Shown piece by piece: positions 40,513 through 49,952 of a DNA stretch of 64,000 bases; position 1 is the first letter of the stretch, and every line of letters starts with the position of its first letter. Under the pieces are notes generated by a model that did no database searches, was not told the DNA's origin, and saw nothing but the letters and a program-made list of their open reading frames with translations. Source of the DNA: an uncultured Alphaproteobacteria bacterium (lineage in GTDB: Bacteria > Pseudomonadota > Alphaproteobacteria > Thalassobaculales > Thalassobaculaceae). A program made the translations under genes and the position numbers. The DNA lies in NCBI GenBank assembly GCA_902589475.1, contig CACITD010000005.1:18546-82545 (forward strand), written 5' to 3'.

Positions 40513-40929
40513 ATGGTTAACGAAATGACAGATGCAGTGGTAATATTATCTGCAAACCAAGCGTTTTACGATGCGTTCTCTACAGCGAGTTTTGACCTAA
40601 TGAAAAACGTTTGGTCCTCAAGTGAGGAAATCGTTTGCATACACCCAGGTTGGGCACCACTTTATGGACAAGAGGCTGTCATGCAAAGTTGGAGTAATAT
40701 TTTGATGGGAGGGCATTCTCCTAAAATTACTTGTCACAACGCTATAGCCCATTTTCTAAAATTTGATCTGTGTTTTGTGACCTGTTTTGAGAGCCTTCAA
40801 GGGGGAACAATGGCGGCGACCAACATCTTTCTAAATGAAGAAAATTCATGGAAAATGATTCATCATCACGCAGCGCCTACTGCCCAACATATTCCGCATA
40901 CCAGTAACGATAATTCACGATTACAATAA
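40513..40929 (+). CDS. nuclear transport factor 2-like (SnoaL/DUF4440) protein
   Basis: FYDAFSTASFDLMKNVWSSSEEIVCIHPGWAPLYGQEAVMQSW...WKMIHHHAAP. Confidence 0.85.
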   Translation: MVNEMTDAVVILSANQAFYDAFSTASFDLMKNVWSSSEEIVCIHPGWAPLYGQEAVMQSWSNILMGGHSPKITCHNAIAHFLKFDLCFVTCFESLQGGTMAATNIFLNEENSWKMIHHHAAPTAQHIPHTSNDNSRLQ

Positions 40930-40966
40930 CTAGACTTTACCGATATTCATTGGGACTTATTGAAAC

Positions 40967-42421
40967 ATGACAACGTCTGCAACAAACTTAGTTAATATGA
41001 CCGCTAACGAAATTGTTGGTTTATTAAAGAAAAGAGAAGTAACCCCAGCTGAGCTCCTAGATGCATTGAGGGAAAGAATCAGTGAGGTTGATAATAAAGT
41101 AAATGCTCTACCCACTTTATGTTGGGAAAGGGCCTACAAAGACGCAGATAAAATGTCAAATTTAAGTTTAGATGAACGCGGCATACTGGCAGGCTTGCCT
41201 GTAGCCATAAAGGATCTCAACCCCGTTAGCGGCGTACGCTCCACCTGGGGGTCGCCAATCTACCGAGATTTTGTGCCTAGGCGATCTGATTGCCTGGTTG
41301 AAAATCTGGAAAAGGAAGGCGGGATAGTTTACGCAAAAACAAACACGCCAGAATTTGGCGCTGGAGCAAACACTTTTAATGAAGTCTTTGGTGCCACTTT
41401 AAATCCTTGGGATACCACCAAAAGTTGTGCCGGGTCTTCTGGCGGATCTGCAGTAGCCTTGGCAACTGGCCAAGCTTGGCTGGCGAGCGGTTCAGATCTT
41501 GGAGGTTCATTGAGAAACCCGGCAAGCTTTTGTTCTGTGGTAGGTTTTAGACCAAGCCCTGGTCGGGTAGCCTATGGAGCTGCGGGTGCTGGAGCATATC
41601 CAAGCGGGTTGTACAGCATTCCAGGACAGCCATTCAGCGTTGCCGGACCTATGGCTCGCACAGTTGCCGACGTTGCTCTATTCTTAGATGCTTTGGTGGG
41701 GACTCATCCGGCTGATCCTATTTCACTACCCAAGACTGAGAAAAGTTATCTCGAGGCCGTAAATAATCCAAGGAAACCGCGCAAAGTTGCCTTTTCACCT
41801 GATCTAGGGGTGACACCTGTCGATAGAGAAGTTGCCGATATTTGTAGAAAGGCAGCTGAGGTATTCGAAGACTTGGGATGCATCGTAGAGGAGGCGCATC
41901 CTGATTTCTCCGATGTGCAAGATATATTCCAGACTTGGCGCGCTATATCCTTTTACGTCAGTAAAAAAGAACTGCTTGATAATCAAAAAGATCTACTGAA
42001 ACCAGAGGTTGTCTGGAATATTGAAAAAGCATCAGAAATAACGGTTGATGACTTTGCGCGCATCGAACTTGCTCGAGGACGTTACCTTGCACGAGCCAAT
42101 GAATTTTTTCAGGATTACGACTTGTTACTTTGTCCTGCTACCGTTGTGCCGCCGTATCCAGTAGAGCAGCGGTTCGTCGAGAGCCTAGGTGATCACAAGT
42201 TCTCTAATTATGTAGAATGGCTGACCATAGCGTATGCGATTACCCTCACAGGCCATCCCGCATTGAGTATACCCGCTGGGTTTACAGAGTCTGGTTTACC
42301 TGTTGGCCTTCAAATGGTTGGGGGACCGAGAGGGGAAGAAAATTTGCTCATGGCAGCCGAGCTTTATGAAAAAGCATCAACTATTAAGTTCGGGGTTCCC
42401 ATAGATCCTATTAGCTCTTAA
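40967..42421 (+). CDS. amidase (amidase signature family)
   Basis: GLPVAIKDLNPVSGVRSTWGSPIY (Lys), CAGSSGGSAVALATGQAWLASGSDLGGSLRNPASF (Ser-Ser). Confidence 0.95.
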   Translation: MTTSATNLVNMTANEIVGLLKKREVTPAELLDALRERISEVDNKVNALPTLCWERAYKDADKMSNLSLDERGILAGLPVAIKDLNPVSGVRSTWGSPIYRDFVPRRSDCLVENLEKEGGIVYAKTNTPEFGAGANTFNEVFGATLNPWDTTKSCAGSSGGSAVALATGQAWLASGSDLGGSLRNPASFCSVVGFRPSPGRVAYGAAGAGAYPSGLYSIPGQPFSVAGPMARTVADVALFLDALVGTHPADPISLPKTEKSYLEAVNNPRKPRKVAFSPDLGVTPVDREVADICRKAAEVFEDLGCIVEEAHPDFSDVQDIFQTWRAISFYVSKKELLDNQKDLLKPEVVWNIEKASEITVDDFARIELARGRYLARANEFFQDYDLLLCPATVVPPYPVEQRFVESLGDHKFSNYVEWLTIAYAITLTGHPALSIPAGFTESGLPVGLQMVGGPRGEENLLMAAELYEKASTIKFGVPIDPISS

Positions 42422-42464
42422 AGTTATAAGGTGTATTAAATAGAAAACAGGATAATCTTCTATC

Positions 42465-42755
42465 ATGCCAGAGTTATTAAGTTCTGCCCAACGACAAGAC
42501 GCTCTTGAAAATTTAACTGGCTGGAGCGAAGCAACCGACGGAAAATCAATAAGAAAAGTGTTTGAATTCAGAGATTTTAAACAAGCTTTTGGTTTCATGT
42601 CACAAGCTGCTCTAAAGGCGGAACAAATGGACCACCACCCAGAATGGAGCAATGTTTACAATAAAGTCGACGTGACCTTATCTACGCACGATGCCGGGGG
42701 TGTAACAGAATTAGATATTCAATTAGCCGCTTTTATGGATAACGTCGTCAGTTAG
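42465..42755 (+). CDS. phhB: 4a-hydroxytetrahydrobiopterin dehydratase (PCD/DCoH)
   Basis: FEFRDFKQAFGFMSQAALKAEQMDHHPEWSNVYNKVDVTLSTHDAGGVTELDIQLA. Confidence 0.93.
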   Translation: MPELLSSAQRQDALENLTGWSEATDGKSIRKVFEFRDFKQAFGFMSQAALKAEQMDHHPEWSNVYNKVDVTLSTHDAGGVTELDIQLAAFMDNVVS

Positions 42756-43446
42756 TATTTGATGTAACATCAAGAGAATAGCCGGATCCTCTGACCGTGC
42801 GTACCAACTCCGGTCCGTCCCAAGCATTAAGTGCCTTTCTTAAACGCCTTATATGAACATCCACCGTTCTTGCTTCAACATAAACATCACCCCCCCATAC
42901 TTTTCCTAAAAGCACGTCTCTCGAAAAGACGTAGGTTGGCCGGTCTATCAGTGTTTCTAAAAGCTTAAAGCACTTAGGGCTAAGATGGACCATATGGCCA
43001 TCACGTGTGACTCTGTGGGAGTCTAAGTTAACAACAACACCTTCGTATTCTTTTATTGAGGAGTTATTCTGTCCCGACGAACGACGCAGTAGCGCGTTTA
43101 TCCTGGCGACAAGCTCTCGAGGAGAATATGGTTTTACCATGTAATCATCTGCTCCAGCCTCTAAGCCTAGAACCCTGTCGCCTTCCTCTCCCCTCGCTGT
43201 TAACATTATAATAGGGATATGCCGTGTCTCTTTTTTACCGCGCAAGATACGACAAACTTCCAACCCAGAGCGCTCTGGTAACATCCAGTCTACGACGACT
43301 AAGTCAGGGATTTCTATTTCGGCACGACCAATAGCTTCCTCGCCTGTAAAGGCCACAACAGTCCTGAAATCAGCTTTCTCCAAGTTATAGCAAAGCATTT
43401 CTGCCAACGGAGGTTCATCCTCAACAACTAATATGAGTGGAGCCAT
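42748..43446 (-). CDS. phoB: phosphate regulon response regulator PhoB
   Basis: OmpR-type receiver plus winged helix; VVDWMLPERSGLEVCRILR...HIPIIMLTARGEEGDRVLGLEAGADDYMVKPYSPRELVARI; adjacent to the pst genes. Confidence 0.92.
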   Translation of the reverse strand: MAPLILVVEDEPPLAEMLCYNLEKADFRTVVAFTGEEAIGRAEIEIPDLVVVDWMLPERSGLEVCRILRGKKETRHIPIIMLTARGEEGDRVLGLEAGADDYMVKPYSPRELVARINALLRRSSGQNNSSIKEYEGVVVNLDSHRVTRDGHMVHLSPKCFKLLETLIDRPTYVFSRDVLLGKVWGGDVYVEARTVDVHIRRLRKALNAWDGPELVRTVRGSGYSLDVTSNTN

Positions 43447-43521
43447 TTTTATATCACCCTTGCTACAAACCTTTTTAGTTGAAAGTTTTCCGTTTTAATT
43501 ACGATAATTTGCAAGGAAAAA

Positions 43522-44391
43522 TCAACCAATCCGACCCAAAACGTAATCAGCGGTCCTCTCGTCAACAGGATTTTCAAATACTTCCGCTGTTTCCCCATGC
43601 TCAACGATCGAGCCTAAGTGGAAGTATGCAATTTTATCCGATAAGCGGCGGGCTTGCTGCATAGAATGAGTTACGATCACAATCGTGTATTCGGCTTTTA
43701 ATTCGGTTATCAATTCCTCAATTCGTTTGGTCGCAATTGGATCGAGTGCAGAGCATGGCTCATCCATCAAAATTATATCGGGGCGCACCGCTATCGCTCG
43801 CGCAATACAAAGCCTCTGTTGTTGCCCGCCAGACAGGCTTGTTCCAGGCACATTGAGCCGGTCTTTAACTTCGTCGAGAAGGCCTGCCCGCTCGAGGCTA
43901 CCTAGGACGATCCCGTGTAACTCCTCGTCATCAGCGGCGAGGCCATGAATTTTTGGCCCATAAGCAACGTTTTCGAATATAGACTTTGGAAACGGGTTGG
44001 GTTTCTGGAACACCATGCCTACTTGCGTTCGAAGCTGCACGACGTCCCTAGCTGGATCATAAATATTTTCTCCATCAAGAAATACTTGGCCCTCAATATT
44101 ACAAACACTAATAGTGTCATTCATTCTATTCAGACTTCTAATAAAGGTTGACTTCCCGCAACCCGACGGTCCTATCAAAGCCGTAACCTCGTTTGGATAT
44201 ATATTCAATGACACGCCTTTAAGCGCTTGCACTTTAGCGTAGGAAACCGTTAAATCTTTGGTGGCCATTTTCGCTTTCATATCAACATATCCCTCTTCTC
44301 CATGCCTTACGTCCTCCATTATAGGTCCTTCCGTAATTGGAGAATTAATCAGACTTTCGATAGGATTATTTTCCATACTAATACTCCTCAA
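43522..44391 (-). CDS. pstB: phosphate ABC transporter ATP-binding protein PstB
   Basis: [64 protein letters not shown]. Confidence 0.96.
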   Translation of the reverse strand: MRSISMENNPIESLINSPITEGPIMEDVRHGEEGYVDMKAKMATKDLTVSYAKVQALKGVSLNIYPNEVTALIGPSGCGKSTFIRSLNRMNDTISVCNIEGQVFLDGENIYDPARDVVQLRTQVGMVFQKPNPFPKSIFENVAYGPKIHGLAADDEELHGIVLGSLERAGLLDEVKDRLNVPGTSLSGGQQQRLCIARAIAVRPDIILMDEPCSALDPIATKRIEELITELKAEYTIVIVTHSMQQARRLSDKIAYFHLGSIVEHGETAEVFENPVDERTADYVLGRIG

Positions 44392-45671
44392 TAACGTGTT
44401 TCAAATTTGTTGCGCAAAATTACAGCCGTCAGATTTAAGGTACCGACAAAGGCCAGCAGCACCAGGATTGCCGCCGAAGTCCTCTCCGCGAAAGCTGTCT
44501 CCGGCATGTCTGACCATAAGAAAACTTGAACGGGCAGCGCGGTGGCCGGGTCAGTGAAGGTCGTAGGCAAATCAACCACGAATGCCACCATTCCTATCAT
44601 CAATAGTGGCGCGGTTTCACCTAAAGCCCTTGCTGTGCCAATTATTGTGCCAGTTAGCATCCCCGGCATTGCAAGAGGTAATACATGATGAAAAACTGCC
44701 TGGATTGGACTTGCACCAACAGCGAGCGCAGCCTCTTTAATTGAGGGCGGAACGCTTTGAATAGCTGCGCGCCCTGCAATAATGATAGTTGGGAGCGTCA
44801 TTAAAGCTAGGACCATCCCACCTACAAGAGGCGCAGATCGGGGAAGCTCAAAAAAATTTAAAAATACGGCAAGCCCCAATAAACCAAAGACAATCGATGG
44901 CACCGCCGCCAAGTTATTTATGTTGACTTCTATAAACGACGTCCAAGCATTTTTCGGAGCGAAGCTCTCTAAATAAATAGCCGCTAATACGCCAAGTGGA
45001 AAAGAGATCAAAAGGCATACCATCACACTGTAAAATGAGCCTATCATCGCACCTGCTATTCCTGCCTGTTCCGGTTCCCGCGAATCTCCTTTTGTAAAGA
45101 GCGTCCAGTTAAACTGCATCTCCAGTTTATTTTGTTCCATTAATTGATCTAACCATAATAGTTGCTGATCGCTTAGCTGTCTCAGATCAGCGGGAAGATC
45201 TCTATTCAGTTTTCCTTTCAACAGCATATCTACGTCATCAGATGCGGTGACCCAAATCGTAATTTCCTCACCTATCTGGTTTGGATTAGTTAAAATGAAT
45301 TCTCTAAGTTCGTACGCTGCGCCAGAACTCACCAATTTTGATAATTCCCGCTTCATTCTCCGCGTCTTCGCATCTGGAAAGCTGCTGCGCATCGATTTTT
45401 TTATGAAGCCCTCAAAATCCGCCTTACTAATCTGAGCCGAATTCGAGTTTTTTCCCTCCTCGAATTCATCCACATCCAACGAAATAGTAAGCAGCATTTT
45501 AGCTTGCCTTACTGCATCTGCTCCCGAGATTGCAACAATAATAAATAAGACGCCTAGAAATGCTAACCCCAAAAAAACTGAGGATATGGCAAACAGTCTA
45601 AAGCGCTTTTCGGCGAGGTGCCGGCGGCGTAGTTGCTCGGCACTTGGGCCTTTAAACGCTAGCTCAGTCAT
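44388..45671 (-). CDS. pstA: phosphate ABC transporter permease PstA
   Basis: [72 protein letters not shown]. Confidence 0.94.
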   Translation of the reverse strand: MTELAFKGPSAEQLRRRHLAEKRFRLFAISSVFLGLAFLGVLFIIVAISGADAVRQAKMLLTISLDVDEFEEGKNSNSAQISKADFEGFIKKSMRSSFPDAKTRRMKRELSKLVSSGAAYELREFILTNPNQIGEEITIWVTASDDVDMLLKGKLNRDLPADLRQLSDQQLLWLDQLMEQNKLEMQFNWTLFTKGDSREPEQAGIAGAMIGSFYSVMVCLLISFPLGVLAAIYLESFAPKNAWTSFIEVNINNLAAVPSIVFGLLGLAVFLNFFELPRSAPLVGGMVLALMTLPTIIIAGRAAIQSVPPSIKEAALAVGASPIQAVFHHVLPLAMPGMLTGTIIGTARALGETAPLLMIGMVAFVVDLPTTFTDPATALPVQVFLWSDMPETAFAERTSAAILVLLAFVGTLNLTAVILRNKFETRY

Positions 45672-46617
45672 ATTGCTCTCTATATGCTTTTACAATTTTC
45701 AACGCGGTAACGTTTAAAGCTAACGTCACGGTAAATAACATGAGCCCTAGGGCAAAGGCTGATAATGTTTTTGGACTGTCAAACTCTTGGTCTCCTGTTA
45801 ATAACGTCACGATTTGGACAGTAACCGTTGTGACAGCATCCAAAGGATTCAAAGTAAGCTTTGCGGTGAGGCCAGCAGCCATCACCACAATCATCGTTTC
45901 ACCGATAACACGCGATGTGGCCAACAACAAACCTCCAGCAATACCTGGAAGGGCGGCTGGAATAATCACTTTCTTTATTGCTTCCGAACGGGTTGATCCT
46001 ACAGCCAGTGCGCCCTCTTTAAGTGAAGTTGGAACTGCTGTGATGGCATCGTCCGAAATTGAAGAAACAAAAGGGATAGTCATTATTCCCATTACTAGAC
46101 CTGCAGCCAGAGCACTTTCCGAGGAAACATCTAAGCCGATAGCCTCTCCTCCTCGTCTTAGCCATGGAGCAACTACAATCGCTGCAAAAAAACCATAAAC
46201 GACCGTTGGAATACCTGCGAGAATCTCAAGTGTAGGTTTGATTTTTGATCGAACGCTTGAAGAAGCATATTCACTCAAGAAAACGGCTGACATAAGGCCC
46301 ACAGGACCCGCCACCGTCAACGCAACAGCACTGATTAATAACGTACCAACTAACAGGGGGATAGCGCCGAACGCACCACTTGATCCCACTTGATCTTCTC
46401 GAATGGCCATTTGAGGAGACCAATGCAGGCCAAAGAGAAAGTCGGTTATTGGCACTATTTGGAAAAATCGAATCGACTCAAAGATTAAGGATGCCACTAT
46501 ACCTATGGTCGTGAGAATGGCCACACTGGAACAAAGAATTAGGACGGCCATAATTAACCGCTCTGTCCAAAACCGTTTTTGAGGCGCCGCTTTTGACCCC
46601 TGTGTTGCTTCTCTCAC
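45664..46617 (-). CDS. pstC: phosphate ABC transporter permease PstC
   Basis: PTLEILAGIPTVVYGFFAAIVVAPWLR, EGALAVGSTRSEAIKKVIIPAALPGIAGGLLLATSRVIGETMIV. Confidence 0.94.
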   Translation of the reverse strand: MREATQGSKAAPQKRFWTERLIMAVLILCSSVAILTTIGIVASLIFESIRFFQIVPITDFLFGLHWSPQMAIREDQVGSSGAFGAIPLLVGTLLISAVALTVAGPVGLMSAVFLSEYASSSVRSKIKPTLEILAGIPTVVYGFFAAIVVAPWLRRGGEAIGLDVSSESALAAGLVMGIMTIPFVSSISDDAITAVPTSLKEGALAVGSTRSEAIKKVIIPAALPGIAGGLLLATSRVIGETMIVVMAAGLTAKLTLNPLDAVTTVTVQIVTLLTGDQEFDSPKTLSAFALGLMLFTVTLALNVTALKIVKAYREQYD

Positions 46618-46713
46618 ATTAAATTCCGATACTTATTTCACATAAATCGATATAGAAACGTCTAATATAGTTTTACAAAAACAATCCCCAAATTTGACAT
46701 CCTGAATAAAGCT

Positions 46714-46747
46714 AGGGTTGGTGGTCGTTAGAGAGACCACCAACCCT
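46714..46747. other. perfect 13-bp inverted repeat (stem-loop) in the pstS-pstC intergenic region
   Basis: agggttggtggtc-(gttagaga)-gaccaccaaccct; directly downstream of the pstS stop, no poly-U on the transcribed strand. Confidence 0.9.
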
Positions 46748-46772
46748 GCACCTTTGATAACAATCCTAGAAT

Positions 46773-47843
46773 TTAAAGTTTCAGATTTCCAAGTGATGCC
46801 ACCATTTTATCTCGCGCTTTCCTCTCAACTGTCCCCATTGGGATTAACCCTTTATCGGTTAAGTAACCGTCTGGGCCAGACGTTCTTTCCGATGCGAATT
46901 CATTCATGAATTCTTCTATCCCAGGGACTACGCCGATATGCGCTTTTTTTACATAAAAGTATAGTGGTCGGGAGATTGGATAACTGCCTTCTGCAATGTT
47001 TTCAAATGTTGGCGCGTTACCCTCTATTTTGCTTCCCTGAACTTTATTAGCGTTTTGATCCAGGAAGCTATACCCAAAAATTCCGAGCGCTTTAGGGTTT
47101 GCTTCGAGCTTGCCAATGATCATGTTATCGTTCTCGCCAGCCTCAATATACGCGCCATCTTCTCGTACGGTGTGGCAAATTCGCTTGTAGGCTTTTTTAT
47201 CCTTTTTTATACCAAGGGTTTTATCACCCTTCTTCATGGCTTTTATCCACTTAAATTTCTTACATCCGCCTTCCATGGCTAATTCCGCAAAAGCGTCTCT
47301 CGTTCCCGATGTTGGTGGGGGACCTAATACTTCAATTTTTATGGCCGGCAAAGCCGCGTTAACGTCCTTCCAGGTCTTGTGCGGATTCGGAATGAGTTTG
47401 CCATCCCCAGCTGGAATATCTTTTGCCAATGCTAGGAATATATCTTTTCGGGTAAGTTCAAACTTTTCTGATTTCTTGGAGTTAGCCAAAACAATACCAT
47501 CGTAGCCAACTTTCACCTCAACAATATCTTTGATCCCGTTTTCTGCGCATCGCGATACCTCTTTTTTCTTAATCCGGCGTGAAGCGTTAGTAATGTCGGG
47601 GTGTTTGACACCAATTCCAGCACAAAAAAGTTTTAAGCCACCGCCAGATCCGGTACTTTCCACGACTGGTGTTTTGAATGACGTCGTTTTTCCAAATTTC
47701 TCGGCCACTGTTGTAGCAAAAGGATAGACAGTTGAAGAGCCTACAATTTTTATCTGATCACGAGCCTGAGCAAAGCTAGATGAAAAGATAATTGCTGCTG
47801 CCAAAGCTAGAGTTTTCTTAACCATTTCCGCGTTTATCTCCAA
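46773..47843 (-). CDS. pstS: phosphate ABC transporter substrate-binding protein PstS
   Basis: Signal peptide, IKIVGSSTVYPFATTVAEKFG, ESTGSGGGLKLFCAG, PPTSGTRDAFAELAME. Confidence 0.94.
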   Translation of the reverse strand: MEINAEMVKKTLALAAAIIFSSSFAQARDQIKIVGSSTVYPFATTVAEKFGKTTSFKTPVVESTGSGGGLKLFCAGIGVKHPDITNASRRIKKKEVSRCAENGIKDIVEVKVGYDGIVLANSKKSEKFELTRKDIFLALAKDIPAGDGKLIPNPHKTWKDVNAALPAIKIEVLGPPPTSGTRDAFAELAMEGGCKKFKWIKAMKKGDKTLGIKKDKKAYKRICHTVREDGAYIEAGENDNMIIGKLEANPKALGIFGYSFLDQNANKVQGSKIEGNAPTFENIAEGSYPISRPLYFYVKKAHIGVVPGIEEFMNEFASERTSGPDGYLTDKGLIPMGTVERKARDKMVASLGNLKL

Positions 47844-47902
47844 AAAGGTTACTTATTAGCTGATAGTGATAAACGCTTTATATTATTCGCTTGCGACGCT
47901 AT

Positions 47903-47931
47903 TGTTACGCAAATGTTACATTTTGATGACA
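47903..47931 (-). promoter_or_regulatory. Pho box-like direct repeats upstream of pstS
   Basis: Minus strand TGTCATC-AAAA-TGTAACA-TTTG-CGTAACA: three 7-mers at 11-bp spacing, matching the PhoB box layout. Confidence 0.8.
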
Positions 47932-47938
47932 ATGATAG

Positions 47939-49030
47939 CTAGAGTATATTTTCATCAAAACGGGGTAACATCACTGTAAAAGATGTCTCTTTATTTACTT
48001 CACTTTTAACTTCTAAGTGCCCGCGATGCCTTGCAACAATATGTTTGACTATGGCGAGTCCTAAACCCGTGCCACCCATCGACCTAGAGCGACCCTTGTC
48101 CACTCTATAAAATCTCTCTGTAAGTCTTGGAATCTCTTGGGCGGGGATACCCTCACCATGATTGGTAATCGAAACAAATATACCTGGAGCGCCGGTTTCA
48201 GGAAGGTTATCAACTAACCCTATATCCAATCGAATGTCCGTATCTTCACTACCATAATTAATAGCGTTTGATACTAGGTTCTGAAAAACCTGCGCTAATT
48301 CGTCCGCATCCCCTGTTATTGGCGGCAAATCTTTCTCTACTAAAGTGCGGAGTTTCATCCCTTTACCCATCGCGCGAACCGAAAGTGAACTGGCAACCTC
48401 GCTTATTATTTGATCAACTGCAATGACATCATCGGGAGTTATATGTTCATCGGCCTCTACTTTAGATAATGTCAATAACTCATCAATAAGTCTCGCCATT
48501 CGTTTGGCTTCACTTTCCATAATTGATAAAAAACGAGCACTCGCTTCAGGATCACTTCTTGCAGGGCCTTGCAAGGTTTCAATAAAGCCAAGAAGAGCGG
48601 AGAGGGGAGACCTTAATTCATGGCTGACATTTGCGACAAAGTCTGACCTTACTTTCTCCATACGCCTCGTACTTGTGACGTCCGAGAGAACAATCATGGC
48701 CCAAACTGGACTTTTTGCATTTAAGTCAGGCAATCTCCACATTTTAACGTCATAAAAAAGTCCTATCGGATTAGGAAGATATATCTCACTTGGCAGCGTC
48801 GGTTTTCCCGCCAAACACTGTTTGATGATTTTTCTTATATTTTTATTATTCGTAAGCGCATGCAGAGAGCTTTTCGAGGGGTCGGCTTCGAGCAATCTCT
48901 TGTACGCCTTGTTATAATCAATAACTAGCTCTTGCTCATCAACAATCAACACTGGGTCGGCAACGCCATCCAGGATGCTCGTATCAAATGGTGTGTTGCT
49001 TTCTTCGTCTATTTTTTTAAACTTCAACAT
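47939..49030 (-). CDS. phoR: PhoR-like histidine kinase (PAS-HisKA-HATPase), no obvious TM segments
   Basis: VLIVDEQELVIDYNKAYKRLLEAD PAS, DFVANVSHELRSPLSALLGFIETLQGPA H-box, STG.GLGLAIVKHIVARH. ORF extends to 49066. Confidence 0.88.
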   Translation of the reverse strand: MLKFKKIDEESNTPFDTSILDGVADPVLIVDEQELVIDYNKAYKRLLEADPSKSSLHALTNNKNIRKIIKQCLAGKPTLPSEIYLPNPIGLFYDVKMWRLPDLNAKSPVWAMIVLSDVTSTRRMEKVRSDFVANVSHELRSPLSALLGFIETLQGPARSDPEASARFLSIMESEAKRMARLIDELLTLSKVEADEHITPDDVIAVDQIISEVASSLSVRAMGKGMKLRTLVEKDLPPITGDADELAQVFQNLVSNAINYGSEDTDIRLDIGLVDNLPETGAPGIFVSITNHGEGIPAQEIPRLTERFYRVDKGRSRSMGGTGLGLAIVKHIVARHRGHLEVKSEVNKETSFTVMLPRFDENIL

Positions 49031-49072
49031 CTCAATTTTCCAACCATAAAACCTTGAAGCGCACATTATTAT

Positions 49073-49945
49073 TTGTATGCAAAAACATCAACGATGGCAT
49101 ATTGTAAAGAGATGACGCTACCAAAATTTGATATAGCTTTAAAGAGGGGAAGTGTTTGGCTTGCTGGAGCCGGACCGGGTGACCCTGGATTACTAACACT
49201 GCATGCTTTAAGCGGTCTACATCAGGCAGATATCATTGTCTATGATGCTTTAGTAAGTAAGGAAATTTTAAAGCTGGCAAATCCATCAGCAGCTCTTGAG
49301 TTCGCAGGAAAACGAGGCGGCAAGCCCTCACCAAAGCAAGTTGATATTTCTCTTAGATTAATACATCTCGCCAGAAAAAATAAGCGCGTTCTTAGACTGA
49401 AAGGAGGGGATCCTTTTGTTTTTGGACGAGGAGGTGAAGAGGCTACAGCGCTGTATGACGCAGGCATTCCTTTTAGAATTATTCCTGGGATAACTTCGGG
49501 CATTGGAGGACTAGCATATGCCGGGATACCACTTACTCATCGCGACACAAACCATGCCGTCACCCTTGTCACCGGACACGACGCCATAGGTGGAATTTCG
49601 ACCATTGACTGGGCTTCGATAAGTAAAAGTGCACCCGTCATCGTCATTTATATGGCAATAAAACATCTAGAATCCATAGTAAATTCACTGTTATCAGCAG
49701 GCAGAAAGCACAACGAGCCAATGGCTATAGTTTCGAATGCGTCCTTACCCAACCAGTTTGTTTTGGAGACGTCTTTAGGCTCTTGTATGCAAGATTCGCA
49801 AAATTCCAAGGTCAAGGCACCATCTATCGTTGTGATTGGCCCTGTAGTGAATTTCAGAAACATGCTCAACTGGCTAAGTGAAGTTCCCAAACCCATCGGT
49901 AAAGTTGAAACTTTAGCTGATTTTAAAACTAAGCAAGCCGGATAG
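49073..49945 (+). CDS. cobA: uroporphyrinogen-III C-methyltransferase (true start probably 49094 or 49112)
   Basis: GSVWLAGAGPGDPGLLTLHALSGLHQADIIVYDALVSKEIL, RLKGGDPFVFGRGGEEA, GIPLTHRDTNHAVTLVTGHD. Confidence 0.94.
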   Translation: MYAKTSTMAYCKEMTLPKFDIALKRGSVWLAGAGPGDPGLLTLHALSGLHQADIIVYDALVSKEILKLANPSAALEFAGKRGGKPSPKQVDISLRLIHLARKNKRVLRLKGGDPFVFGRGGEEATALYDAGIPFRIIPGITSGIGGLAYAGIPLTHRDTNHAVTLVTGHDAIGGISTIDWASISKSAPVIVIYMAIKHLESIVNSLLSAGRKHNEPMAIVSNASLPNQFVLETSLGSCMQDSQNSKVKAPSIVVIGPVVNFRNMLNWLSEVPKPIGKVETLADFKTKQAG

Positions 49946-49952
49946 GACAAGC

